From NCBI GenBank assembly GCA_947000775.1, contig CAMQGK010000552.1, positions 2,154,501 through 2,218,500 of the forward strand: a stretch of 64,000 nucleotides of DNA, given 5' to 3'. Under the pieces are notes generated by a model. It saw only the letters and a program-made list of their open reading frames with translations. It made no database searches and was not told where the DNA came from. Positions within the stretch are counted from its first letter, which is position 1. Each line of letters starts with the position of its first letter. This DNA is from Pterois miles (taxonomy: Eukaryota > Chordata > Actinopteri > Perciformes > Scorpaenidae). Made by a program: the position numbers and the translations under genes. This document shows positions 1 to 10,100 of the stretch, one piece after another.

Positions 1-1026
1 AGCATGCAATTACTGGGGTGCTTCCTACAGTACAAAGTCATGTAGCACTGCCTAGATCAGCAGCAGATTTAGCTTCAGGGACCTCCATCTAAGATGATTT
101 TGGTTCTTATATATGATTAAGACCAGAATTATTTAGCAATCAACTACAGTTGAAGAAATGATGATCAGAATAGTCACTCTTATGACTCAACTTATGTTCA
201 CTTCTATGGTGAATTAAATAATGTAATAGGGGTCTGAGGACCCCCGGAACTCCCTAAAGGACCACTTGGGGGTCCCCAAACCCTTGGCTGAGACCACCCA
301 GATTATTGGATTAGTAAAGATGGATTAGGGTGATTCAGTTTTGGTAACATTTTTAGTAAGTAAATTGTAAAAGTTCTTGAAAAAGTTCTTCAAGCCGCCT
401 CATTGTAGTTACAGTGAGGTTTATGTGTGAAGATGAGAGTTTTTTAATTTAATGTTAGTTCACAAAAGGGTCACAAATGTTATTATTTAATGTAAAAGAA
501 AATGATATAAAATGAGAGTACTTGTGTATTGAAAAGCAACAAAAAAAAAAAACCTTTGCAAATATTGTAAGAATTGTTTGGATCACAAATTCCTATTTCA
601 CTCATGCATTCAGAGGCTAACTCTGAATACTGGTGGTTATACTGTAGCATTGAGCTTTTAAAAGAAAAGCCAGAGACAGTGTGGGTTTGAAGGGATGGTT
701 GCTTGTATAGCGCCTACATGTTTCTGAAGTGTTGCTTCTGGTGTGAATTCAGAGTTAGAGCCATTCTCTTCCTGCTAAATGTCACAGCAAATCAAACCCC
801 CCCAACCCTGGTAGCAGTCACGCTATGCTAAACAGGCCCTACGATCTTTGAACTGCTGAGACTGTTGTTGCTGTGTGGCTAGAGCGCATTCTTGATTACC
901 AAATAAGCTCTCCTCAGAAGCGACATCTGCATTAGGGACAGTGTCTTTGTCTCTCTGACATGAACGTGACAGCAATTACCTCCAATACACAGCTAACGTG
1001 AACACACACCCGCACACACAAACAAG
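1..1026. other. Unique AT-rich DNA, no gene recognised
   Basis: No coding pattern or recognised repeat is visible. It holds a short G/C hairpin (listed separately) and a 12-A run near 541-552. It may be upstream intergenic DNA of the candidate gene that starts near 8.6 kb. Confidence 0.5.
238..275. repeat. Small inverted repeat (GGACCCCC / GGGGGTCC)
   Basis: Eight-base perfect complementary arms at 238-245 and 268-275 are separated by a 22-base loop in otherwise AT-rich DNA. It could be a hairpin or the relic of a transposon end. No function is claimed. Confidence 0.5.
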
Positions 1027-1032
1027 AGAATC

Positions 1033-1224
1033 GGTAACACTTCATTTCACTGGTCTGCAAATTTCATGGTAATTAGGTGATAATTAGCAAGTAACCTATT
1101 TGAAGTTTCTTTGGTTTCTTCTGGTTTAAATATTGGGCAGTACTTCCAAAGAAATTTCAAATAGGCTAGTTGCTAATTATCATTTAATTAAAAATTTGCA
1201 GACCTGTAAAATGAGGTGTTACCA
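1033..1224. mobile_element. Foldback MITE with very long terminal inverted repeats
   Basis: The left end starts GGTAACACTTCATTTCAC and the right end closes with its complement, AATGAGGTGTTACC. The inverted match continues inward through the GGTCTGCAAATTT / AAATTTGCAGACC and CCTATTTGAA / TTCAAATAGG blocks, so nearly the whole 190 bp can fold on itself. The sequence AGAATC occurs at 1027-1032 and again at 1225-1230, which fits a six-base target duplication. There is no ORF, so movement would have needed a transposase supplied elsewhere. Superfamily is not determined. Confidence 0.85.
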
Positions 1225-1230
1225 AGAATC

Positions 1231-3229
1231 CATTTCCTAATGCAGGAAGCTGTTAGATTCATGTTATCCTTTTCATTATTCCTTTCCAGTTGCTAAATTA
1301 GCCTGATGGTTTTGTTGGATAACAATGCTTTGTATAAACGGTGAAGGAGCTATCCTTTTTAATGTTATAACTAGTACGGGAAGGTTCTCTTTGCCCTGTG
1401 CCTGCTCGTGTCAGTAAGCATATTCAGGTATACAGGGTGCTATTTGAACCCATGTCTCTTTCTGCTCCAGGTCCCATAATGCCCCAGTTCTATTCTCTCA
1501 TTTTACATGCAGGTAAATTAAGTGGTAAACACAAATTGTAAAAACAATATGAATGAAAATCCAATAAGGCCCAGGGTAATTGAAAGGCTGCAACTCAAAT
1601 GCTGTTTTTAATCCGCTCATTATTTTCAGCATTTCAGCTCGCTCTCTGTGCTGCAATTTCTTCTCTCTCCAAAACACTCTTGTTTACGTCTGGTTTGCAT
1701 CAAGGCGTCAAAAAATTACGATGCATAGCAGGATCATGATGGATTTCTTGTGAAAATGGTTTAAACAATACGCTCAGTCTCATTATGTGAACTGTCATTC
1801 ATTGACTTATGGTTATCATCTAATACTCAAGCTTCCTTTGTTATTTTGACTGAGTGGTGCAAGTTCTCCAAAGTTCTAATGACCTTAATGGCTGCGAGTC
1901 TGTGTATCTCTCAATGAACCGCATTTAACACAGACAGTCTTAGTTTCTTTTGAATGACCATGCAAACTGTGAAACTGTCTTTAATTTTAAACCAGGAGCA
2001 AAGATGCCGTGGTAAAATGTAGGAGTATCATATACTGTAGAAAGGTAAGGAGATCATTCATACTAGTCAAGGATGTTTTATATCTTATCAAGATGGTTTA
2101 TCCTTAGTGTGAGCAGCTCATCAAAGGCCATCTAGACAGCTGGAAAGTGCATGTGCCATTTGGGGAACACTTTATCCAAATCAGGGTACAGTAGGAGGAG
2201 TGCCTCTTCAGTGTGGTGACCTGTGGGGGGGTTGAACCACTAACTCTTTGTAAGTAATAGTGCAAAATAAAACTTTATAAAGTTGTGCAACTCTTAAGAT
2301 TTGTATGTGCATGGATTGTTTATTATATTGCAGAACATGGATGTATCAAGATTTTATACTTGGATACTACTTTATACTAGGAAACATTCACTCGTGGCAA
2401 ATAATGCAGGTTGTGTGGCAGTTGAGTTGAGTGCACATTCAGTAGACAGCCACTAGCAGATACAGTATATGTAAAACTGGACTGGAATTGCAACCTGGCT
2501 CTCCTTTGGCACAATAAATCCCACTGTAGTGCATTGTCTTTATCCCTAATCTGAGTCAAAGCTCTTTTCACATAGACTGAGCAACACTTCTACGATCACC
2601 AATCAATGAACAGCCTCGCCTGACTTCTCTTCAAGCCAGGGGCTCTCGATCGCCGTTGCTCAGCCTGAGGTGACAGACCACTCCCCCTCTAATTAAACCA
2701 CTCATTCAGCCACACTGAGTGGTTCCCACACGCAGATGAACATATTACAGTAAGGAAGGGAAAAACGAGTTAGGGAGATGTGAGGTCAGCAGAGCAGGGT
2801 GAGGCTGGAAGAGAGGAGGAAAAGGTGACTGATTGGAGCAGAGAGATGCTGTGAGATAATCAAAGACAAGGTGCAGTCTCTTGTTTTGAAAGCAGAGTGG
2901 GTGGACCACTTCCCTTATCTTTATTTGGACAGAAGGGCAGCTGAGAGGGGCACAGACTCAAGCAAACACCAGAGGAAATGTTTAGGGCATAAGGTCCAAG
3001 CATAGGTGTCATTTTATCAGGAAACACAGAGACATCTCAGCCCCAATAATTTCATACTTGTCCCTCACAGCACTGTATCAGCAAGCCCTCCTCAAAGGCA
3101 TGAGTAACTGTGAATTCACTCAGCTACTGTGTTTAGACATCTGACCAGTTTGAGTTGGCTAAAACTGCACCTACACTTCCTTTCACTTGAGGTCTGCTGT
3201 TACCCATCATGCACTGTAACTTAGATGGG
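1231..3229. other. Unique DNA, no gene recognised
   Basis: Two kilobases of non-repetitive sequence with no convincing exon. The 64-codon minus-strand reading frame near 2377-2571 has no recognisable motif and is probably chance. Confidence 0.5.
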
Positions 3230-3980
3230 TAACCTGATTTTTAAATGTTTACTGGGAGTAACAACAGGTGTACAGAAACATACAAACAAAGCACAAATGT
3301 AAATCCCTCCATACTTTGACATTTTCTCCCTGAAGCCCCCTTTCACCCAGTGCTGATGAATAAAGGATAAAAAAAACAAAAAAATCTTGAACTAAAAAGA
3401 AAAAAAAAATGCTAATAGTAAATAAGTACGCATTGACAGTAATAAGTATAGGATAAATCACAAACTACAGATAAAATAGGCTGATAAATTTGACTGTGTA
3501 CAAACGGACAGTTTAACTGTTAGCGTTCGATTTGGTTTTCACAAATCAAACTTTACGATGTCATACAATTTATCTGATGGAGAGAAATGCATTTCATATG
3601 CCATAAATTCATTAGTCTACGCAAACACACAATGTCCAAATAAAATTAAAACATATAACAAAACATTTGATAGTCGGCCAAAATAAGATAAGACGGGTTG
3701 GCAGGTATGAGAAAATTTCTGGGCTGATCCGCAAATGGCAAGTTTATTTATTTATTTTTTTTCAGTTTAAGGAATAACATTATATCCTCCATCAGGGATG
3801 ATGATGAAGGGGGTGCAGAGGACCTCCAAAGGAGATGTAAAAGTAATGACGTTCAGCTGTGTCGATGTGAAATGTTTAACTGACTCAGGTACAGCTATCT
3901 CCAACCCAGTGACTTCAGAGATTATTTAAGTTATCAATTTAGGGCATGACCAGAACATATGTGTTAGGTCAGCTGGGGAA
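3230..3980 (-). mobile_element. L1-like LINE fossil, 3' end of ORF2 (5'-truncated)
   Basis: Read on the minus strand, 3976-3941 encodes PADLTHMFWSCP, the cysteine/tryptophan motif near the C-terminus of L1-type ORF2 proteins (family form close to C..C..A..L.HMFW.C). About 100 bases further on, the frame gives PPSSSSLMEDIMLFLKLKK, matching the family's 'PP..WL.DVMLFLKLEK' block, and a shifted frame around 3740-3680 resembles the last block ending in WQP..YF. Frameshifts and stops separate these pieces. The remaining several hundred bases to about 3230 would be a degraded 3' UTR. It is inactive: there is no reverse transcriptase core, no endonuclease and no ORF1. The L1/Tx1 assignment is by remembered motifs. 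Confidence 0.65.
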
Positions 3981-4888
3981 TTATTTTATTTTATACATAT
4001 ATTTTTTTTGCATTTTTTCCTGCTGAAATAAAATCATATCTATTACGTTAATATCTCAGCCGAGTGGGGTTGAACAACTGCAGGAATACATGGTGCACAC
4101 CTGAAGAGTATGTGATACTGTGCTTTACAGACTGACAAGTTAATTTGACTCAAGGCACCATACAAATGAAATAATTCTGCTCCTCTCACTCTGAGATTAA
4201 CTGTGAGAGATTTGTATTAGAAACCAATGGATTGCGTTGCTATAGCCGCTTTCATTGTTAATGCTGGAACCCTGAAAGGGGCTACTGCAGCTGACACTCA
4301 CTGACTTCTATTAATACTTTGTAGTAGCTGGCTTTTTTCATTACTGGGGCTCTTTCTGATTCATCCACCCTGAAGGCACGGCAAGGTTGCAACAGACATT
4401 TTACCCAGAGAGTATTACGTTAACTGTTTTTATTGATTGGTCTTACTGATGTAAATTGAATTTATGGAAATGTAGCCATTTACGTTACAGTAATGTCACC
4501 TCTCTAAATGCCACCAGTGAAGGAAAAGTGGAACAAAATATGCATTTGCAAAGTATGTAACTTTCTTCCTTTTTTTCAGAGTGCACATCCCTTGACTCAG
4601 GAAAAGATAATGTATATTACATATACTTCATGCCACACAGCAAAATCACGTAAGAGTCAGTTAATGTTAATGTGTTAGAGTCTACAACATTGTGATAAGC
4701 TCAATTCTAAAATCCTAAATTCAACCCTGTTGACTTTTCGCTCACGGTGCCTGATGCCCCCTTACTGAAGGGAGTACACATTATCAAAGAAGCGTCCAAT
4801 TATCTGAAGTAAAGGCAAAGACAGGCAAAGGACAATCAAATTATCAGTCCGGGGGACTTAAATGCTTTAGTTGGGCTTAAAGGTCACA
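3981..4888. other. Unique AT-rich DNA, no gene recognised
   Basis: Nothing coding or repetitive is recognised here. Confidence 0.5.
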
Positions 4889-4889
4889 C

Positions 4890-5110
4890 GTGGTCCTGTC
4901 TAGCTGAGTGGGTAGAGAATGGCTCTGACACATCCAAGGTTAGAAGTCTGATCCCCACTGGGGCCACAAATGATGAAATTGTTGGCTCTCGTGGGGTGCT
5001 TTCCAGTTCTTGATTTATGCAGCCTCGTCTCTTTGTTGCACCAGCCCATGACGTGGGAATCGGTTGAGGTGTGCCACACATATATTGTCTCTTTTTTATC
5101 AAACATTTAG
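4890..5110 (+). mobile_element. Degenerate tRNA-derived SINE
   Basis: The head reads TAGCTGAGTGGGTAGAG, close to a Pol III A box. About 35 bases later, GGTTAGAAGTCTGATCCC resembles a B box (GGTTCGAATCC type). The body that follows is not tRNA-like and includes a T-rich end near 5091-5110. It is a retroposed copy and not a tRNA gene: the acceptor stem does not pair and the anticodon arm is lost. Target duplications are not clear. Confidence 0.6.
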
Positions 5111-5309
5111 GGGGTTTTCTTTTTTAAGTGTTTTGAAAAGACAGAAAGAATGCATCCAAGTGACTGTGTGGACTCCTCAAGTTGAGGTGCTGAAGCTGTA
5201 CAGTGTGACTTGTATTTGCATCTGGCACAGCCAACAATGTGTATGTAGATGCTCATGTTGTGATTAGTATATATTGTAATATATATTTAATGTATAATCT
5301 ATTTTTAAA

Positions 5310-5460
5310 TATTCAAAATGTTTTGGCATCATTGAGAAAAAAATTGCATATTAACATTTCAGCATATTGTAATTCAAGTTTTCTCTGACAAAACTAGACT
5401 TCTGCATTAAAAAAAGATCTAGATTGTGACAGAGAGAGAGCGTTCCTATTGACGTTGTAT
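5310..5460 (+). mobile_element. Truncated copy of the TTAA-CTGCAGT MITE
   Basis: The segment 'TTTTGGCATCATTGAG ... CAGCATATTGTAATTCAAG ... TAGACTTCTGCA ... GAGAGAGAGCGTTCCTATTG' matches the left third of the MITE copies at 14105 and 16051. It lacks the left tip and breaks off where the fuller copy at 5462 begins, so two family members lie head to tail. Confidence 0.7.
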
Positions 5461-5461
5461 T

Positions 5462-6093
5462 TTAAAGCTTCAGTAGGCAGAAAGTTTTGGGTTTTGTTGG
5501 GTAAAAATTCAATAATAACCTTTCAGCGTATTAGTCAAGTGTTCTGAGAGAAAACTAGACTGCTGCACCTCCTCATGGCTCTGTTTTCAGACTAAAAAAT
5601 GTCGTCCTTGATGGGAGACTTTGGCCAGTCACAGGTCATTTCAGACAGAGTGCTCTTGTTGAGCGTTCCTATTGGCTGTGCTCCGGCTGGTGGGCGGTGC
5701 TTGGTATTTCCTCAACAGATCTCAACATGGCTGCCGGTTCACAAACTTTCTCATTTTACAGCTAAAAAGTGACTACAAGATGTTTCTGAAAACATCGGAG
5801 GTGAGAAATAGGCATTGTAATAACTATACTGTATATTCATAGTTGATCAGAGCTGCATAGTTTGACTGTTTGATCAGGTTTTGAGTGATTGACAGCTGCT
5901 CAGAGACAGTAGCTCTGCTCTGACTGGTTGTTTTCCTCCAGTTTGTGAAATCTTGCAGATGCCATTAGGACCACCAGAGGAACATGATTTTATTTTTCTT
6001 TACCTGTCTCATGCACTACTGTCAAGATGTAGAAATAAAGACAACTTTTTTTTATTATATTTGCTCCATTCTACTCTGCAGCTTTACGGTTAA
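5462..6093 (+). mobile_element. TTAA-CTGCAGT family MITE, copy A
   Basis: The left end TTAAAGCTTCAGTAGGCAG and right end CTCTGCAGCTTTACGGTTAA are imperfect inverted repeats. Internal landmarks shared with the other copies are CACCTCCTCATGGCTCTG, TCACAGGTCATTTCAGA, CCTATTGGCTG, ACATGGCTGCCGG, AAGATGTTTCTGAAAACAT and GTGAAATCTTGCAGATGC. It has no ORF. Other copies lie at 11598, 14105, 16051 and 18965, in both orientations. The TTAA at both ends would fit a piggyBac-type target, but this is inference. Confidence 0.85.
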
Positions 6094-6160
6094 CAATAGC
6101 AACACATTTAATGTGTTCAGGATTTATTAAACCAACATGTCTTTAAGAGGAGTCCATCCA

Positions 6161-7049
6161 TTAAAGAAACAGTCTGTAACATTTTGGAGGACGTATTTGC
6201 AAAAATGGAGAATAATTTTCATAACTAACTAACTTTTATTAGTGTATAATCACCTGAAACTAAGAATGGTTGTGTTTTTGTTTTTTGGGGGCGGCAGTAG
6301 CTCAGTCTGTAGGGAGTTGGCTTGGGAACCGGAGGGTCACCGGTTCAAGTCCCGACATGGACCAAGAACTGAGTGTGAACTGGTAGCTGGAGAGGTGCCA
6401 GTTTACCTCTTGGGCACTGCCGAGGTGCCCCTGAGCAAGGCACCAAACCCCCAACTGCTCGGGGCGCTTGTCAGGAGCAGCCCCCTCACTCTGACATCTC
6501 TCCAATTGTTGCATGTATATGGACCTGTTTGTGCATGTGTGTGTATAAGTTAACAGAGTGTAAAAATTGAATTTCCCCTTGCGGGACTAATAAAGGAATA
6601 TCTTCTTCTTCTTCTTCTTCTTTTCATTAGCTTAGAATGAGCCCTTCATATCTACACAGGGAACGAGTCTCCTTCATGTTGCCCCGCCATGTTTCTGCTG
6701 TAGCCCAGGATGGACAAACCAAACATTGGCTCTAGAGAGAGCCGTTCACATTTTTATGTCACCTGAGGGCCACCGTGGTTCTCCAACACACTTGTGAAAC
6801 TGCAGTAATGTGAGCTGTAGAGTGCTAAATCGTGGTACCACCAGCCACTCTGACTTCTGTTGCTCCTGAAGTAGTCTTATTATGGTAAGGATGAACTCTG
6901 GGTGAGGTGAAAGGTGTTACCACGGTTTTGTACTCTGCGGTGCGTTACCACAGTTTTGGAAAGAGAGGAATGAGCACAGGAGTACTTAGTTGGTTGCAAT
7001 CTGCAACCACACCACCAGATGCTTCACATCCTACACACTGTGCTTTTAA
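6161..7049. mobile_element. TTAAAGG..CAGTGTGTA family MITE split by a SINE
   Basis: The left tip TTAAAGAAACAGTCTGTAACATTTTGGAGG and right tip CATCCTACACACTGTGCTTTTAA are inverted repeats of the same type as the intact copy at 62778-63122 (TTAAAGGTACAGTGTGTA). The right half, with TTACCACAGTTTTGGAAAG and GTTGCAATCTGCAACC, is the common body of this fish family as I recall it. A SINE occupies 6287-6624, so the MITE alone is about 550 bp. No coding capacity. Confidence 0.8.
6287..6624 (+). mobile_element. tRNA-derived SINE with (CTT)n tail, full length
   Basis: The head GGCGGCAGTAGCTCAGT...GTAGGG carries an A-box-like segment. CCGGTTCAAGTCCC at about 6342-6355 is a good B box. The body includes GCACTGCCGAGGTGCCCC and GAGCAAGGCACC, and the 3' part ends AATTTCCCC..GCGGGACTAATAAAGGA followed by (CTT)7 at 6600-6623. 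That tail is the sort SINEs borrow from L2-type LINEs. A 103-codon ORF across it (6242-6553) is a by-product. It interrupts the MITE at 6161-7049, so it is younger than that MITE. Related pieces occur at 18236, 18384 and 28892. Confidence 0.85.
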
Positions 7050-7833
7050 TGTTATAATTGGTTAATGGTTTGTTTTATCATAATGAATACAGTTTGTAAT
7101 ATTAGGTTGCTTGTCAGCAAATATAAGGGAAAAAAGATTGGGGGTCATCAGCAGCTGTATGGGTGTTCTTCCTGGTCTGTTGGATGCTGCAATTAAAAAA
7201 ACAAGCAGCTGCACTGACTTGAGGACTCACTGGAGTGAATGTGTTCTCGCTGTGATGTATTGGCAAGTCAATGACCTGTCCTGTTTATCCATCTTCTGTT
7301 TATACCCCCCCCCCACCCAACAGCATGAATACAGATAAGTAGGAGTTTAAAATACTACAACCTGCATGGATGGAAGGACGGTGTGAGAGATGACAGTAAT
7401 ATATTGAATACTGTGTTCTCCGATGTCAACCAACATGGTGCCACTCGGGGATAAGTGCCCCCCGCCCCCTTAAGGAACGAGTCCAGGCAGAATAAGAGGA
7501 AGCATGAATGGCCGAGCTCCAGCCCAGCTTGTCCCTGTGAGAGCAACTGTGCACCAATATATAGAGTAGTCCTGCCACTTTAAAGATTTGATTAAGTAAA
7601 ACCTGCGGCTGAAGCTGATTGATTAAACGCCCTGACAGTCTTTTTTCTTTCAGCAAGCAGCCAGCAGCAAAGTCGGGATGCAGAAAATACCTTATACCTT
7701 GCTCATCCATTGTGATGAATTTAAATGCATTTGAAGATCTTTTAAATATGGCAGTTAAAATAGGCTGTTAGTCACTGTCATTCACCACTGAACAGAGAAC
7801 TTCAGTGATTTAACATAAAAAAATGTATTTTTT

Positions 7834-7836
<3 letters not shown>
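7050..7836. other. Unique DNA, no gene recognised
   Basis: No recognised repeat or exon. Two overlapping minus-strand ORFs near 7355-7710 show no family motif. Confidence 0.45.

Positions 7837-7885
<49 letters not shown>
7837..7885. repeat. (TG)n(TA)n compound microsatellite
   Basis: About 14 TG units run directly into about 10 TA units. Length is probably variable between individuals. Confidence 0.98.
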
Positions 7886-8105
7886 CACAACAAGGAGATA
7901 ATAAGAAATCACCATCAACTTTAAACGTTTTATGCAGTGGAACGATTCATTCATTGTCCCATTGACAAAAATTGCATTTCCCAAATGATTCCCACTCAAA
8001 GCAATACCAAATGAGTTGTTAAAGCCCTCTTTTATTTGCAGTGTAGCATACACAATGTACCTCACCTATAAATCCGATAAGGAGATGTGATACTTTATCT
8101 TTAAG

Positions 8106-8640
8106 ATGCGACGGCTGCACCGGGGAAGGGGCGGCTGCCTCGGCTCAGTGCGCGGCGTGCATTGGTCCGTTTCATGCTACCTTACCTCCCCTCTTATCCC
8201 GGGTAAAGGCAGGCTGACGATGCTACTGGACGATACCTTGAGTGAGGCGTCGGGGTACGGCATGACTTCATCACGTCATTTGGAGCACTGCAAAAACACA
8301 CCCTCAAAAGCAAGTTGTGTACAGCCTTGTGTTGCAGCTACAGACCTTATTTAAATATATGGGGAAAAAAAGTGTTTCCACTGCTCAAAAAACACGTCAG
8401 ATTGTTCTGATAATGTGTTACACGGTTCATTTTGATTCTGGAAATAAGATGTTTGCATCCCAATGAGTTAACGTAATATCTCCCCAAATCAAGATTTAAA
8501 TATCCAGTGTTGGATTCAATGAATACTTTCAGTGCAAATAAAACATGGTTCCATAAAGAGAGATTGGGACGATATAATGTGTGAGTGGGGGGGGTGGCTG
8601 GAGAGGGAGGGCCGGACGCATGACATCATTCCCTCAGCTT
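8106..8640 (+). promoter_or_regulatory. Candidate promoter of a rightward gene
   Basis: CpG density rises sharply here compared with the flanks. Visible sites are a GC box GGGGCGG at 8128-8134, an inverted CCAAT box (ATTGG) at 8161-8165, a paired CRE-like block TGACTTCATCACGTCA at 8263-8278, and another CRE-like TGACATCA at 8621-8628. No canonical TATA box was chosen. The block lies directly before a CG-rich 5'-UTR-like exon with good donors at 8945 and 8993. CRE and GC boxes together with a CpG-rich start are common in neuronal and housekeeping promoters; that link is inference, and no transcript evidence is available here. Confidence 0.5.
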
Positions 8641-8992
8641 CCCTGCGCGGACAGAGCTCTGCTTTCTCCAAGTGCGCACGGCGGCTGCTGCTGAGGGAGC
8701 GACTCCTCCTGCCGTACCCAGACGCGTCCTGAGCAACCTGCGCTCCTGGGGTGGATATTAAAAACCATTCTTTAACCCGGCAGAGGAACCCGCGATCCGC
8801 TCCTCAGTGGACGTGCCGCAGGGACGCACACATTTCACACAAAACCCGGGGATTATTGCGTGTTTGAACCATGAAGATGTGAGGGTTTATAAGCTGAGAA
8901 GAGAGGAAGAGAGAAAGAGAGGAACTCCGAGGCTGACAAAAAAGGTAGGCACACTTCCCTGTCTCTTCTTTCCAGCTACTTTTGTCTGACAG
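8641..8992 (+). other. Candidate non-coding first exon (5' UTR)
   Basis: The CG-rich stretch contains repeated ACGCG and CGCGG motifs and a purine-rich end (8881-8944). It closes with two possible splice donors: AAAAAAG|GTAGGC after 8944 and CTGACAG|GTATGT after 8992, the second fitting the consensus better. The first ATG at 8871 opens a three-codon upstream ORF (ATG AAG ATG TGA, 8871-8882), so the true start codon is expected in a later exon. The start near 8641 is only an estimate. No downstream coding exon was recognised in the remaining 55 kb, which would make intron 1 very long, as in many neural adhesion or receptor genes. The gene cannot be named from this exon. Confidence 0.4.
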
Positions 8993-9046
8993 GTATGTTT
9001 TTATACAAGAGTTGGGAATTTGAATCGCGGCTTTTCTAAACGCTTG

Positions 9047-9076
9047 AACAAACAAACAAACAAACAAACAAAAAAA
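9047..9076. repeat. (AAAC)n microsatellite
   Basis: About six AAAC units are followed by a short A run. Confidence 0.9.
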
Positions 9077-9214
9077 CGAGGGATATTTGGTGTAGGAGCG
9101 CGTGAGCTGCGCGTTATTGCACCCGCACAGAGACGCAGGCAAGTGCCCAAAGAGGAGCATCATCTCAGAATGCTGCAAAGAGGCTTGCTCGAGCTGCTAC
9201 GGAGCTTTGCGATT

Positions 9215-9232
9215 GAGAGAGAGAGAGAGAGA
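9215..9232. repeat. (GA)9 microsatellite
   Basis: Nine GA units within the CpG-rich region. Confidence 0.9.
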
Positions 9233-9526
9233 TGCTCGATAGTCCCGGACTCAGCGGGAGACCTGACTCTGCCACCGCAAAGCTGCTACTGCTTAAGCAC
9301 GAAGCATATCCATCATTCTGAACGACGGCCGTAATAGGCACGGCTTCCCTTCCATTCCCCCACTGAGAGTTAATTACAATTTGAATATTACCAAATAAAA
9401 GAAAAATGGATGGTTGAGCAGAGAGAAGAGGGAAGATTCTCAAGAATGTCTCTTATGCACTTGTATGCGCTGGATGGCTCTGGAGCATAACGCATATTTG
9501 TGAATCATCTTTTTTTTCGGGCGGAG

Positions 9527-9540
9527 GTGTGTGTGTGCGT

Positions 9541-9597
<57 letters not shown>
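9527..9597. repeat. (GT)n microsatellite, about 70 bp
   Basis: Imperfect (GT)n with GC and GG interruptions near 9538-9543. It creates false poly-VC and poly-TH reading frames on the two strands. Confidence 0.97.
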
Positions 9598-9598
<1 letters not shown>

Positions 9599-9789
9599 TG
9601 GGGTGCTCCATCTAACAAGTGCATCTCCACGGGGGGTTGCTTCATTTGCCAAGTCAACCGTGAGAAGCTTTGCAATAGAATACTCTGGTATGAACACGCC
9701 AGTGGATCAGGAGATCTCTAGTTCTTGTGGGCATCACTCGGAAATGCAATTTTCGATATTTCACTTCTCTTCCTCCCTCCTTCCCTCTC

Positions 9790-9792
<3 letters not shown>

Positions 9793-9836
<44 letters not shown>

Positions 9837-9850
9837 GCCCGCCCGCCCGC
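9793..9850. repeat. (GT)21 running into a CCGC/CG block
   Basis: An unbroken GT tract (9793-9834) passes straight into CCGCCCGCCCGCCC and GCGCGCGG (to about 9856). It is mostly alternating purine-pyrimidine and so prone to form Z-DNA. Confidence 0.95.
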
Positions 9851-10100
9851 GCGCGGACCGGTTGTTTGATGTGATGTCAAAGCCTAAGGTCCTGCCTGCA
9901 TGTTGGACTTTTGAGAGTCGGACTGTAATGTTGGTCTACACCCTTGGACCGGATTTGCCTTTGCGCATCACGTTGTCAATGGCGTGTAAAAAGGAGTTGG
10001 GCTTATTTCGAGGTGCGCAACTCGAGCTTTCCATCCACAGCCCCGCCGAGGTGGAGTCAGCACGGCAGTGACACTGACTTTTCCTTTAAGTGCTGTTGGT

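Larger units (their letters stand above)
8993..10100 (+). other. CpG-rich start of the putative first intron, or alternative 5' exons
   Basis: CpG stays high to about 10060, and four simple repeats lie inside (listed separately). A short ATG frame at 9232 runs 28 codons. A longer frame running through the (GT)n tract at 9793 continues as MSKPKVLPACWTFESRTVM and ends in TGA near 10071. Neither has a recognised domain. Alternative first exons are possible because the CpG-rich area is about 2 kb wide. Confidence 0.4.

Noticed and set aside
6287..6360. Possible tRNA gene (good B box)
   Set aside because: No cloverleaf: arms do not pair and it continues into a SINE body with a (CTT)n tail.
6242..6553. 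103-codon ORF
   Set aside because: Lies mostly within the SINE at 6287-6624.
9440..9869. VC- and TH-rich ORFs
   Set aside because: Products of the (GT)n tracts at 9527 and 9793.
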